The notes beneath the pieces were generated by a model. That model had not been told where the DNA came from. It was given only the letters and a program-made list of their open reading frames with translations, and ran no database searches. Position numbers and translations under genes: made by a program. This document shows, in pieces, positions 23,844-34,266 of a stretch of DNA of 38,524 nt. The DNA comes from Actinomycetota bacterium (lineage in GTDB: Bacteria; Actinomycetota; Geothermincolia; Geothermincolales; RBG-13-55-18): NCBI GenBank assembly GCA_040757835.1, contig JBFLWJ010000026.1:1-38524 (forward strand). The letters are read 5' to 3'. Numbering within the stretch: position 1 is the first letter of the stretch; the number at the start of each line of letters is the position of its first letter.

Positions 23844-24044
23844 TCAGGGGTGTCTGAACTGCACATCTTTGGGAATGGATTTCTTTCTGGGGTCCGATTC
23901 CACGTTTTCTGGCCAGAAACTCCCTGACTCGCACAGCTCTCTGAACCTTCTCGAATCATTCTTAAATTTGTTGATGCTCTCGATTAGGCTGGGGTTCTCT
24001 TGTCTCGTTTTTCCTATTAACACCATGAACTCTTCATCGCTCAT
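23844..24044 (-). CDS. Small hydrophilic protein, possibly part of the decayed locus
   Basis: 66 residues from ATG 24044 with a GGGGGAAG site upstream. The sequence is charged and helical (FMVLIGKTRQENPSLIES, then KFKNDSRRFRELCES) and has no membrane segment. I do not recognise a family. It ends 4 bases before the visible remains of the Clp-fold protease pseudogene on the same strand, so it may be an upstream partner gene, or that gene's N-terminal part cut off by another frameshift. It shares the low GC content of the island. Confidence 0.5.
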   Translation of the reverse strand: MSDEEFMVLIGKTRQENPSLIESINKFKNDSRRFRELCESGSFWPENVESDPRKKSIPKDVQFRHP

Positions 24045-24341
24045 TTTCTTCCCCCCGTTTCATGCTGTTTCGCTATTCTACCAGAAAGGTGAGACAATCC
24101 TTCTCTCAGAACATCGGCCTTCCATACCCAAGGAAGCAAACGATACCATGGTCATCCCCTTCCGCTCAATTGGGAACCCATAATTGGGAACCTTTGATAC
24201 ATATATCGCGTTAACGAAATCGCCCGTTGGTTTTACACACTATCAACAATATGTTGTGCAAAAACCTCTATGCTTACACTATATATTGTGCTTATTAATG
24301 CTATCGTCTGGGGCGCCCGCGTCCCCGCCGGCATTAGGCGC
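24045..24341. other. AT-rich intergenic DNA of the second island
   Basis: No gene is supported on either strand. The stretch contains a tandem direct repeat at 24168-24192 and a short inverted pair CAACA-ATA-TGTTG near 24243-24255. The GC content rises abruptly at about 24300, where the lipoprotein gene's 3' region begins. Confidence 0.5.
24168..24192. repeat. Tandem 11-bp direct repeat
   Basis: AATTGGGAACC occurs at 24168-24178 and again at 24182-24192, spaced by three bases (14-bp period). It could be a protein-binding pair or the scar of an element. No other copy was noticed in the window. Confidence 0.55.
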
Positions 24342-24998
24342 CTACTCCGTGGCGGCAAAGCCCTCGGGGGGCTGGAAGTTGGCGGCCGACACCTGGCCGA
24401 CGCGCCGGTACTCCCACCTTATCTCCTTGAGGGTCCCGCGCTCGCCCTCCGCCAGCCATGAGCCGGGCAGGTATTGTGGCCCGTCCAGGTAGGCCTTGAC
24501 GGACCTGCCGTCCGAGGTGTCCATGCGGAATTCCGGCCCCGACCAGAACTGCTCCAGCTCGAAATAGGGCTCCATGACCAGGCCGGGCATGAACCCCGCC
24601 TTGAGCAGGGCCTCGTCCCGGCTCAGGGGCTCGTAGGTCCGGCGCGACAGGCTCACCAGCCAGCCCTCCCCGCTGCCGTCGTTGTAGATGACCATGCGCG
24701 AGGTGTCCTCCAGGATGAGACGGAAGGACCCGTTCGAGTAGATGCCCACGCCCTGCACCACGCCGTCGTCGGTCCCCTTCACCTGGTAACTGCCCTCGAA
24801 GGTGATGCGCATGGACTGCTCCCGCGGAGGGCCCTGCGCGCCTTCTCCCCCGCCGCACCCCGCCGCGGGCGCGGCGGCCAGTACCAGGGCGACCAGCAGC
24901 GTGGCGGCGCGCCTGCCACCCACCCGGCGGCATGCCCCGTCCGGGCGCTCCCCCACCCCCGTCTCGTGGCTGCTTTCTCCGCCGTCGCCTCTCGCCAT
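24342..24998 (-). CDS. Putative lipoprotein
   Basis: 218 residues from ATG 24998. A polar leader of about 30 residues precedes the hydrophobic stretch AATLLVALVLAAAPAAGC, whose AAGC lipobox would make C48 the lipidated residue. The long leader suggests the true start may be a later GTG, near codon 15 or 26. The mature part is beta-rich (MRITFEGSYQVKGTDDGVV, SFRLILEDTSRMVIY) and may resemble LolA/LppX-type lipid-binding folds, but I cannot confirm this. It lies 26 bases after rtcB on the same strand and ends the long gyrase-side gene run. The function is unknown. Confidence 0.75.
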   Translation of the reverse strand: MARGDGGESSHETGVGERPDGACRRVGGRRAATLLVALVLAAAPAAGCGGGEGAQGPPREQSMRITFEGSYQVKGTDDGVVQGVGIYSNGSFRLILEDTSRMVIYNDGSGEGWLVSLSRRTYEPLSRDEALLKAGFMPGLVMEPYFELEQFWSGPEFRMDTSDGRSVKAYLDGPQYLPGSWLAEGERGTLKEIRWEYRRVGQVSAANFQPPEGFAATE

Positions 24999-25024
24999 CG
25001 CTCCGTCCCCGTTCCTGCCTGGCC

Positions 25025-26470
25025 TCAGCCCTTCATCACCGCCAGGGGGCGCAGGCGGGCCACCACTCGCGACAGTCCCGCCCCCTCGCAGACCCTCACC
25101 ACCTCGCCGACGTCCTTGTAGGCCTCGGGCGCCTCCTCGGCCAGGCCCGCCAGGCGGTCCGCGCGTACCATTATCCCCTTTTTCTCCAGCCTGCCCAAGA
25201 GCTCTTCGCCGCGGACCTGCTTTCTCGCCGCCTTGCGGCTCATGGCCCTTCCCGCCCCGTGGCAGGTCGAGCCGAAGCTCTTGCGCAGCGCCTCTTCGCT
25301 CCCCACCAGCACGTACGAGCACGTGCCCATGTCTCCCGGGATGATCACCGGCTGTCCGGTCTCCGCGAACCTCCTCCCCACCTCGGGGCGGCTGCCCGGG
25401 AAGGCGCGCGTCGCCCCCTTGCGGTGCACGATCAGCTCCCGTGCCCCGCCGGCCACCTCGTGCCGCTCCGCCTTGGCCAGGTTGTGGGAGACGTCGTAGA
25501 GCAGTTCCATCCCCAGCTCCCGCGCCCCGGCCTTGAACACCTTCTCGAAACACTCGCGGACCCAGTGGGTGATGGCCTCGCGGTTGCACATGGCGAAGTT
25601 GGCGGCGCAGGCCATGGCCCCCAGGTAGTCCTGCCCCTCGCGGGAGCGCACCGGGGCGCAGACCAGTTGCCGGTCGGGAAGGCTGTAGCCGAACCGCCCC
25701 AGGGCGGCGCCCATGGTCTCGATGTAGTCGCTGCACACCTGGTGTCCCAGTCCGCGCGACCCCGAGTGCGCCATCACCACCACCTGCCCCGGGAAGAGGC
25801 CCATCTTCTCCGCCGGCGGACGCGCCTCGTCCACCACCTGTATCTCAAGGAAATGATTACCAGACCCCAGGGTGCCCACCTGGTCGCGCCCGCGCGCGAA
25901 GGCGCGATCGCTGACCTTGGCCGGGTCGGCCCCGGGGTAGCAGCCGCCCTCCTCCATGGCCTCGAGGTCCTCTTCCCACCCGATGCCCCTGGCCACCAGC
26001 TCCGCCGCGCCATCCCTCATCAGCCTCTCCATCTCCCGGCGCTCCAGGCGCAGCCTGCCCCGGGTGCCCAGGCCCTTGGGCACGCTGGCGTTGAGGAGGT
26101 CGATGACCTCGCGCAGCCTGCCCTTGACCTCCGTATGGGCGAGACCGGTCTTGAGCAGGCGGACGCCGCAGGAGATGTCGTACCCCACCCCGCCGGGGGA
26201 CACCACACCTTCCTCGCGGTCGGTCGCCGCCACCCCGCCGATGGGAAAGCCGTATCCCCAGTGGATGTCGGGCATGGCCATGGACGCCCCGACTATCCCC
26301 GGCAGGCAGGCCACGTTCGCGACCTGCTGCAGGGCGTTGTCCCGGTCAGCCTTCTCCAGCAGCTCGCGGTCGGCGAAGACGACCCCGGGGACGAGCATGC
26401 CATCCCGCGCCCCAACGGGTATCTCCCAGGTGAAGTCGTCCACCATCTCCATGGTGTCCAGAAAACCCAT
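25025..26470 (-). CDS. rtcB: RNA-splicing ligase RtcB
   Basis: 481 residues from ATG 26470, the usual RtcB length. Metal and nucleotide motifs are all present: MPDIHWGYGFPIGG (67-80), GGVGYDISCG with D98 and C101, GSGNHFLEIQ, HSGSRGLGHQ, DVSHNLAK, HRKGATRAF and the guanylylation region GSTCHGAGRAMSR. RtcB joins 2',3'-cyclic phosphate or 3'-phosphate RNA ends to 5'-hydroxyl ends using GTP and manganese, for tRNA splicing or RNA repair. The activator archease is encoded 32 bases upstream. In bacteria this pair usually serves RNA repair after stress cleavage. Confidence 0.96.
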   Translation of the reverse strand: MGFLDTMEMVDDFTWEIPVGARDGMLVPGVVFADRELLEKADRDNALQQVANVACLPGIVGASMAMPDIHWGYGFPIGGVAATDREEGVVSPGGVGYDISCGVRLLKTGLAHTEVKGRLREVIDLLNASVPKGLGTRGRLRLERREMERLMRDGAAELVARGIGWEEDLEAMEEGGCYPGADPAKVSDRAFARGRDQVGTLGSGNHFLEIQVVDEARPPAEKMGLFPGQVVVMAHSGSRGLGHQVCSDYIETMGAALGRFGYSLPDRQLVCAPVRSREGQDYLGAMACAANFAMCNREAITHWVRECFEKVFKAGARELGMELLYDVSHNLAKAERHEVAGGARELIVHRKGATRAFPGSRPEVGRRFAETGQPVIIPGDMGTCSYVLVGSEEALRKSFGSTCHGAGRAMSRKAARKQVRGEELLGRLEKKGIMVRADRLAGLAEEAPEAYKDVGEVVRVCEGAGLSRVVARLRPLAVMKG

Positions 26471-26502
26471 CGCCACCGCCCCTAACGGGTGTCGCTCTCT
26501 TT

Positions 26503-26919
26503 TCAGACGTCGAAGATAACCTGGGCGGCCCAGCGCCCCCCGGCCTCTCCCAGCTCCAGCAGGTGATAGGTGGGCGCCTTTATCTCCATCTTGAGCCCGT
26601 GCCTCGCAGCGTCCAGGGGTTCCCCCGCGCCCCATCCGGCCACCGCCGCTCCGTTGCAGGAAACGACCCCGAACGAGTTGAAGGCCCACCCCTCGGCCTC
26701 CACCTTGAAGAGGATCTCCGAGAGCCAGGCCACCAGGAGGGATCCGCCGTCCCTGCCCCGCGCGGATAACTCCGCGCGATGCCGCGGTTTAACCCTCTCG
26801 GGCTCGAGCATTAGAGACATCATGCCCAGGGCGCAGTTCTCGAAGGCTTCCGCCATGCTGCCGCCGTATGCGCGGATGCCCACGTCCGAGGTGTGCTCCA
26901 CGACCTCAAAACGTTTCAG
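26503..26919 (-). CDS. Archease, activator of RtcB
   Basis: 138 residues if started at CTG 26919. The N-terminus [18 protein letters not shown] matches the typical archease start M(K/R)xFExxEHTADIGIRAYG exactly at that codon, and no ATG, GTG or TTG stands at that position. GGGGGAAGAGG lies just before it, inside the end of gyrA. The CTG overlaps the gyrA TGA stop as CTGA, the same geometry as ATGA couplings. A GTG six codons later would remove the first conserved residues. Other family features are [11 protein letters not shown] and the C-terminal [10 protein letters not shown]. Archease promotes RtcB guanylylation and turnover. rtcB follows by 32 bases. Confidence 0.9.
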   Translation of the reverse strand: MKRFEVVEHTSDVGIRAYGGSMAEAFENCALGMMSLMLEPERVKPRHRAELSARGRDGGSLLVAWLSEILFKVEAEGWAFNSFGVVSCNGAAVAGWGAGEPLDAARHGLKMEIKAPTYHLLELGEAGGRWAAQVIFDV

Positions 26920-29411
26920 GCCTCTTCCCCCTGAGCCTCCATAACGGCCTCTTGCTCCGCTTCGGCTTCCTCGTCGGGCAGCCCCTCCTGGGATGCGAGC
27001 TGGGCGATGGACGCGACCGCGTCCTCCGAGTCCAGCTTCATAACCCTCACCCCCTGGGTGGCGCGCCCCATGCGCGAGATGTCGTCTATGGACATGCGGA
27101 TGACCACACCCTCCACCGACACCGCCATCAGCTCCTGGTTCTCCTTGACCACGCGCGCGCCGACCAGCAGCCCCTTGCCGTCGGCGAAGGTGATGGTGCG
27201 CACCCCCTTGCCGCCGCGGCGGTGCTTGGGGTATTTCGAGATGGCGGTCCTCTTGCCGTAACCCAGCTCCGTGATGACGAAGAGGTCTGCGTCCTCCGAG
27301 GCTATCCCCATGGCGATGACCTCGTCGCCCGGGCCCAGGTTCATGCCCTTGACGCCCCTGGTATCTCGCCCCATGGGGCGGCAGTCCGCCTCGGCGAAAC
27401 GGATGGCCTGCCCGCCGCGGGTCACCAGCACCAGGTCGCTGTCGCCGTCGGTAAGGCGGGTGTCGATGGCCTCGTCCCCCTCCACCAGGCTGATGGCGAT
27501 GAGGCCGTCCTTGCGCGGCGAGTCGTAGCTCTTGAAGGCGGTCTTCTTGATCATGCCCTGGCGGGTGGCCATGACCAGGAAGGCGTCCTCGGGATAATCG
27601 CGGGTGGCGATGACCGAGCATATCTTCTCCCCGGAGGCCAGCGGCAGCAGGTTCACCAGGGCATGGCCCCGCGCCGCCCGCGAGCCCTCGGGCAGTTCGT
27701 ATACCTTGAGGCGGTATGCCTTTCCCCGGTTGGAGAAGAAGTGGATGTAGTGGTGGGTGGAGGCGACGAAGAGGTGCTCGACGAAGTCGCCCTCCTTGAG
27801 GTTCATGCCCATCACCCCGCGGCCGCCCCTCCTCTGGGTGCGGTAGGTGGTTATAGGCAGCCTCTTCACGTAGCCCGAATGGGTGATGGTCACCACCACC
27901 TCCTCCTCCGCGATGAGGTCCTCGATCTCCAGGTCCTCATAGTCGGGGATGATCTCGGTGCGACGGGGATCGGCGAAACGCTTCTTGATGGCCTGAAGCT
28001 CCTCGACGATGATGGCCTTGAGCTTGCTCTCGTCGGCCAGGATCTCCTTGAGACGCGCGATCTCCTTCTTCAGCTCCTTGTGCTCTTCCTTGACCTTCTC
28101 CCGCTCCAGCCCGGTCAACCTCTGCAGGCGCATGTCCAGGATGGCCTGGGCCTGCTCCTGGCTGAGCTTGAACTGCTTCATCAGGCCCTTGCGGGCGTCA
28201 TCCACGGTGCGCGACTTACGGATCAGCGCGATGACCTCGTCCAGGTGGGCCAGCGCGATGAGCAGCCCCTCCAGGATATGGGCGCGCTTCTCGGCCTTGT
28301 CCAGGTCGAACCGGGTGCGCCTGGTGACCACCTCCACTTGGTGCTCGATATAGCCGGCCAGGGCCTCTCTTAGGTTGAGGGTACGCGGCACGCCGCCCAC
28401 CAGGGCGATCATGATGATGCCGAAGGAGTCCTGCAGTTGGGTATGCTTGTAGAGGTGGTTCAGCACCACCTGGGGGGCGGCGTCCTTGCGCAGCTCCACC
28501 ACCAGCCGCATGCCGGCGCGGTCGCTCTCGTCGCGCAGGTCGGAGACGCCCACCAGCTTCTTCTCCCTCACCAGCTCCGCGATCCTCTCGGTCAGGCGCG
28601 ACTTGTTCACCTGGAAAGGGATCTCGGTGACCACGATGCTGGAGCGGCCGGCCTTGTTCTGTTCGATGTGCGCCTTGCCCCGGACCTTGATCACGCCACG
28701 GCCGGTCTCGTACGCTTCCCGCAACCCCTCGTGCCCCATGACCATCCCCCCGGTGGGGAAATCCGGGCCTTTGACCAGCTTCATGAGCTCACGGACCTCT
28801 ATGTCCGGATCCTTGATGACGGCGACGGCCGCGTCGATCACCTCGCCGAGATTGTGGGGAGGGATGTTGGTGGACATGCCCACGGCGATGCCCGAAGAGC
28901 CGTTGGCCAGCAGGTTGGGAAAGCGTGAGGGCAGCACCGACGGCTCCTGCAGCGACTCGTCGTAGTTAGGCACGAAGTCCACAGTTTCCTTGTCGATGTC
29001 GCGCAGCATCTCCATGCTGATGGCCGACAGCCTGGCCTCGGTGTAGCGCATGGCCGCCGCGCTGTCCCCATCGATGGAGCCGAAGTTGCCGTGGCCGTCC
29101 ACCAGCTCGTAGCGCGAGGAGAAGTCCTGGGCCATCCTCACCAGGGTGTCGTAGATGGCGGCGTCGCCGTGGGGGTGATACTTCCCCATCACGTCCCCGA
29201 CCACCCGGGCGGACTTGCGGTGGGGCCGGGTGGGGGCGAGGTTCTGCTCGTACATGCCGTAGAGTATCCTGCGGTGCACGGGCTTGAGCCCGTCCCTGAC
29301 GTCGGGCAGGGCGCGGCCCACGATCACGCTCATGGCGTAATCCATGTAGGAGCTGCGCATCTCCTCGTCTATGTCTATGGGCTTGATCTTTCCGGTAAGG
29401 GCTTGTACCAT
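26916..29411 (-). CDS. gyrA: DNA gyrase subunit A
   Basis: 831 residues. The N-terminus contains [20 protein letters not shown] and the catalytic tyrosine in [12 protein letters not shown] (near 125). The breakage-reunion domain is followed by a coiled coil, then the C-terminal beta-propeller whose GyrA box [10 protein letters not shown] identifies gyrase rather than topoisomerase IV. The tail is acidic and Glu-rich. With GyrB it introduces negative supercoils using ATP. The start lies 31 bases after the gyrB stop. Its TGA stop overlaps the CTG start of archease. Confidence 0.97.
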   Translation of the reverse strand: MVQALTGKIKPIDIDEEMRSSYMDYAMSVIVGRALPDVRDGLKPVHRRILYGMYEQNLAPTRPHRKSARVVGDVMGKYHPHGDAAIYDTLVRMAQDFSSRYELVDGHGNFGSIDGDSAAAMRYTEARLSAISMEMLRDIDKETVDFVPNYDESLQEPSVLPSRFPNLLANGSSGIAVGMSTNIPPHNLGEVIDAAVAVIKDPDIEVRELMKLVKGPDFPTGGMVMGHEGLREAYETGRGVIKVRGKAHIEQNKAGRSSIVVTEIPFQVNKSRLTERIAELVREKKLVGVSDLRDESDRAGMRLVVELRKDAAPQVVLNHLYKHTQLQDSFGIIMIALVGGVPRTLNLREALAGYIEHQVEVVTRRTRFDLDKAEKRAHILEGLLIALAHLDEVIALIRKSRTVDDARKGLMKQFKLSQEQAQAILDMRLQRLTGLEREKVKEEHKELKKEIARLKEILADESKLKAIIVEELQAIKKRFADPRRTEIIPDYEDLEIEDLIAEEEVVVTITHSGYVKRLPITTYRTQRRGGRGVMGMNLKEGDFVEHLFVASTHHYIHFFSNRGKAYRLKVYELPEGSRAARGHALVNLLPLASGEKICSVIATRDYPEDAFLVMATRQGMIKKTAFKSYDSPRKDGLIAISLVEGDEAIDTRLTDGDSDLVLVTRGGQAIRFAEADCRPMGRDTRGVKGMNLGPGDEVIAMGIASEDADLFVITELGYGKRTAISKYPKHRRGGKGVRTITFADGKGLLVGARVVKENQELMAVSVEGVVIRMSIDDISRMGRATQGVRVMKLDSEDAVASIAQLASQEGLPDEEAEAEQEAVMEAQGEEA

Positions 29412-29442
29412 CTCTCCTCCTGGCGTAGGGCGGCCGGCCTGG

Positions 29443-31380
<1,938 letters not shown>

Positions 31381-31401
31381 CTATTCCTTCTCCGGCGCAC
31401 G

Positions 31402-31421
31402 TTTTCAACAATCAAATTATA
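31402..31421 (-). promoter_or_regulatory. gyrB -10 element with adjacent TTTTCAACA motif
   Basis: TATAAT reads on the minus strand at 31421-31416; no good -35 is seen 16-18 bases upstream. Six bases downstream of it, in the expected start-site region, lies TTTTCAACA on the plus strand (31402-31410). This nonamer also occurs in both candidate origin regions, so a DnaA-like regulator could act here. Confidence 0.45.
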
Positions 31422-31559
31422 TCATCCTCAGGCCTCTGATTTCGCCTGTTTTATATGGAAAAATGCCTCCCGAACGCCCTGCTCGTGGATTATCCGTTCT
31501 GATAAAAGTCCTGGTTATTTAGCTGGGGTGTCTCCGTTTCCTCGTCATCCTATAACCCT

Positions 31560-31865
31560 TCACATGAGGTTTAGTTTCTTGACCTTCACCCCCCTTATTT
31601 CGAGGCCGGTCTCCCTTTTTACCGCTGTTCTTATCTCCTCGTTGCGGAATAGCATATTCTGCACCTGTGCGTGGGAGCCCACCCCGACAAAGAGCCTGCC
31701 CCCCTCCAGCCGGTATGGCTTGGAGATCCGGGCTTCCTCCTCCCCCACGACCGCGCTCCAGGCCTCCCTGATTCGCAGCAGTTCATCAAGTTCCTTGAGC
31801 CCCTCGTCGTTCAGGAATTCCGCCATGGCCGTCTTCATGTCCCTGGGGTCGCCTGCTTCTTTCAC
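31560..31865 (-). CDS. DUF721 (DciA-like) protein
   Basis: 101 residues from GTG 31865, with GGGGAG 5 bases upstream. The GTG overlaps the recF stop as GTGA. The core contains IREAWSAVVGEEEARISKPY, then GGRLFVGVGSHAQVQNM and a C-terminal IRGVKVKKLNLM, the KH-like DUF721 domain. The DciA branch of this family loads or operates with the replicative helicase DnaB. The position immediately after recF near dnaA is characteristic of Actinomycetota. An open frame extends further upstream, but that part is antisense to recF. Confidence 0.85.
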   Translation of the reverse strand: MKEAGDPRDMKTAMAEFLNDEGLKELDELLRIREAWSAVVGEEEARISKPYRLEGGRLFVGVGSHAQVQNMLFRNEEIRTAVKRETGLEIRGVKVKKLNLM

Positions 31866-32902
31866 GCTGGCTCCCCCCGGTCGAGCATGATCTTGCGGGC
31901 GTCCCCGAATTCCTGCATGTCGTCCGTGGAGGTGATCACGACCTGCTCCCAGCCCCTCAACTCCTCCATGAGCAGCTGCCGGTTCGTCTCGTCCAGTTCG
32001 GAGAGGCAGTCGTCCATGAGCAGCAGCGTCCTGCGGCTGGCCCCCTCTTTCAACAGTCTTGCCTGTGCCAGCCTCCACATTATCGCCACCAGCTTCTGCT
32101 CTCCCTGCGAACACTCCCTCCTCGCGTTTCTTCCCCCCGTGAGTATCAACAGCTCGTCACGGTGGGGGCCGGTGAGGGTCACCCCCCTGCGTATCTCCGC
32201 CTCCTCCATCCTCGATATCTTTTCCAGGGTCCTCTCCTCGTCAGCCACCTCTTCCCCCATGGAGGTGTAATATCTCAGCTCGATCTTCCCTTTCCCCCAG
32301 GCCTCCCCCAGGGTAGCCATCTCCCTCTGCATCTCCCGGATGGTTCGCATCCTCTCCAACACCATGGAGCTACCGTGCCGGTAAAGCAGCGTGTTCCAGT
32401 TCCTTATGAACTCTCTTCCCTTAACCCCTTTGCGCACCGCCCTTATGGCCTCGTTGCGCTGCTTGAGCACCCGCTGGTAGTCCCTCATCTCCTCCCGGTA
32501 GCCTTTCCTCGCTTCCTGGGTGACGTCGTCTAGATATCTCCTCCTGACCTCCGGGCCCGCCTTCACCATCCATATATCATCCGGCTGGAAGACGACCGCC
32601 CTTATCTCCTCGCTCTTTCCCGCCCACTGGGTCTTCCCTTCCCGGTTGATGACCGTCCTTATCCTCACCTCTCTTCCGATGTCGAACCTCCCCTCCACTA
32701 CGGCTTCCTCTTCTCCGTCTTTAACCATGTCTCCCATATCGCAGTTCCGCATGGACCTTCCCTGCAGCAAAAAGAAAAGGGCCTCGAGAAGGTTTGTCTT
32801 CCCGCGCCCGTTATCCCCTATCACGGCGTTGATGCCGCCATTGAACTCAGCTCTAAAGCTGGGATAATTCCTGTAGTTCTCGAGCCTCAGCGTACCCGTC
32901 AC
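31862..32902 (-). CDS. recF: DNA replication and repair protein RecF
   Basis: 346 residues from GTG 32902. Walker A is GDNGRGKTNLLEAL (near 29-42), the ABC signature CSQGEQKL and Walker B LLLMDDCLSELD, all as in RecF. It is an SMC-like ATPase that helps load RecA at gaps. GGAGG at 32918-32922 lies 15 bases from the GTG, which is wide. An in-frame ATT at 32908 would give 9-base spacing and two extra residues, so the start is uncertain. It follows dnaN by 21 bases and overlaps DUF721 through GTGA. Confidence 0.94.
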   Translation of the reverse strand: MTGTLRLENYRNYPSFRAEFNGGINAVIGDNGRGKTNLLEALFFLLQGRSMRNCDMGDMVKDGEEEAVVEGRFDIGREVRIRTVINREGKTQWAGKSEEIRAVVFQPDDIWMVKAGPEVRRRYLDDVTQEARKGYREEMRDYQRVLKQRNEAIRAVRKGVKGREFIRNWNTLLYRHGSSMVLERMRTIREMQREMATLGEAWGKGKIELRYYTSMGEEVADEERTLEKISRMEEAEIRRGVTLTGPHRDELLILTGGRNARRECSQGEQKLVAIMWRLAQARLLKEGASRRTLLLMDDCLSELDETNRQLLMEELRGWEQVVITSTDDMQEFGDARKIMLDRGEPA

Positions 32903-32923
32903 GACAATATGACGTTTCCTCCC

Positions 32924-34012
32924 TCAAAGTCTGATTGGCATGATTATGTACGTAAAATCTTCCCGGTCTTTTTCTTTTATGATCCCCGGCTTAAGCGGCT
33001 CGGAGATCCCCATCACCACTTTCTCTCCATCTATGCTCTGCACGCCGTCCTCTAAAAACCTTCCATTGAAGGCTATCTCCATCTCCTCTCCCGTGTATTC
33101 GGCCGCAACACTCTCCTTCCCCTCCCCTATCTCCCTCGACTCGCTGGCCATGGTTATCCCGTCGCCCGATATATTCATCTTCACCGTACTACTTATCAGT
33201 GACGCTCTCTTCAACGCCCCCAACATCTCCTCTTTATCCACCTCCACCGACCTCTCCAGCCTCTCCGGTATAAATTGTCCATATTTGGGGAACTTTCCCT
33301 CTATAAGCCTTATGATATAATTCGACTCCCCCACATCGAATCTTACCTGCCCCCTGTTCTCATCGCGGTACATGCTTATCTTTCCCTTCTTTCCCGCGAT
33401 CCTTGAAAAATTTGCCAGGGCGGAGGAAGGGATGATATACTGCCCTGTTTCCCTCACCACAAAACCCTCGCTCAAGTTACGTATGGCAAGCCGGTAGCTG
33501 TCAGTGCTCACCATCTTTATCTCTTTCTCCTCTATCTCCATGAGTATTCCTAGAAGGGTAGGCCTCTTTTCATCCCTGGAAGCCGCCTTTGCAACTTTCT
33601 GTACCGACGGAACAAATACTTCGGTTGCCATTTCTTCTATCACCGGCACTTCCACCACCGGCGCGTTCGGAAAATCCTCGACCGGCATGGTATACAGTTT
33701 TATGTTGCTCTTCTGACCCCTGATCATCACCTCGTTCCCTACTACTTCAACATCTATTTTTTCGTCCTTAAAATCCCTCAATATGTCCATGAGCACCTTC
33801 AAGCTGACCACACATTCGCCTGCCTGTTCCACGTTCGCGGCACAATTCGTGACCGCGTAGGATTCCAGGTCGGTCGCATGTACCACCAGTCCCTCTTCCG
33901 CGCTCTCTACCTTCACTCCGGAAAGTATGGGCATCATACCCTTGGCATTTGCCGAATATTGCACCGCCTGGACCGCGTTGAGCAAATCCTCTCTGAGAGA
34001 ACTGAACTTCAT
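32924..34012 (-). CDS. dnaN: DNA polymerase III beta subunit (sliding clamp)
   Basis: 362 residues from ATG 34012 (MKFSSLREDLLNAVQ), chosen over the ATG 9 bases earlier because GGAGG is then 10 rather than 1 base away and because clamps normally begin MKF. Three clamp domains are recognisable, with motifs such as MPILSGVKVE, DSYRLAIRNL and the C-terminal FTYIIMPIRL. It is the processivity clamp for DNA polymerase III and a platform for repair enzymes. An AT-rich stretch and DnaA-box-like sites lie upstream, toward dnaA. Confidence 0.97.
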   Translation of the reverse strand: MKFSSLREDLLNAVQAVQYSANAKGMMPILSGVKVESAEEGLVVHATDLESYAVTNCAANVEQAGECVVSLKVLMDILRDFKDEKIDVEVVGNEVMIRGQKSNIKLYTMPVEDFPNAPVVEVPVIEEMATEVFVPSVQKVAKAASRDEKRPTLLGILMEIEEKEIKMVSTDSYRLAIRNLSEGFVVRETGQYIIPSSALANFSRIAGKKGKISMYRDENRGQVRFDVGESNYIIRLIEGKFPKYGQFIPERLERSVEVDKEEMLGALKRASLISSTVKMNISGDGITMASESREIGEGKESVAAEYTGEEMEIAFNGRFLEDGVQSIDGEKVVMGISEPLKPGIIKEKDREDFTYIIMPIRL

Positions 34013-34021
34013 CTCTTCCAT

Positions 34022-34266
34022 ACCTCCTGTCTTATTACAACTAACAATTAATATATTCTCTTTATCCGTATTCGTAGTAGGGAGTGTGCAAACTGTCTAT
34101 AAGCCGTCCTTTTTGGCTGGTGAGGCTTGATCCGCCGGAGAATAAACCTGTTGAAAAGGTGTTCACATAAATGTGAACGGAAGGGGTTTTCAACAAGGTT
34201 TGAAGAAAAAAACCACATGGGTTGTGCACTAGAGATCCTTTTCCACAACTTAAGAACACGGTTTCC
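34022..34266. other. dnaA-dnaN intergenic region, candidate origin component
   Basis: This 245-base region has an AT-rich tract (34033-34066), a possible unwinding element. DnaA-box-like nonamers are TTTTCCACA (34239-34247, plus), TTTTCAACA (34187-34195 plus; 34149-34157 minus), GTTTGCACA (34085-34093 minus) and TTATCCGTA (34062-34070). The two TTTTCAACA sites face each other around a perfect hairpin palindrome, GTTCACAT-AA-ATGTGAAC (34161-34178). Many actinobacterial origins lie between dnaA and dnaN. Box assignment is by eye. Confidence 0.6.

Noticed and set aside
26868..28373. Open frame of about 500 codons on the plus strand
   Set aside because: Antisense to gyrA; no ribosome site or family features.
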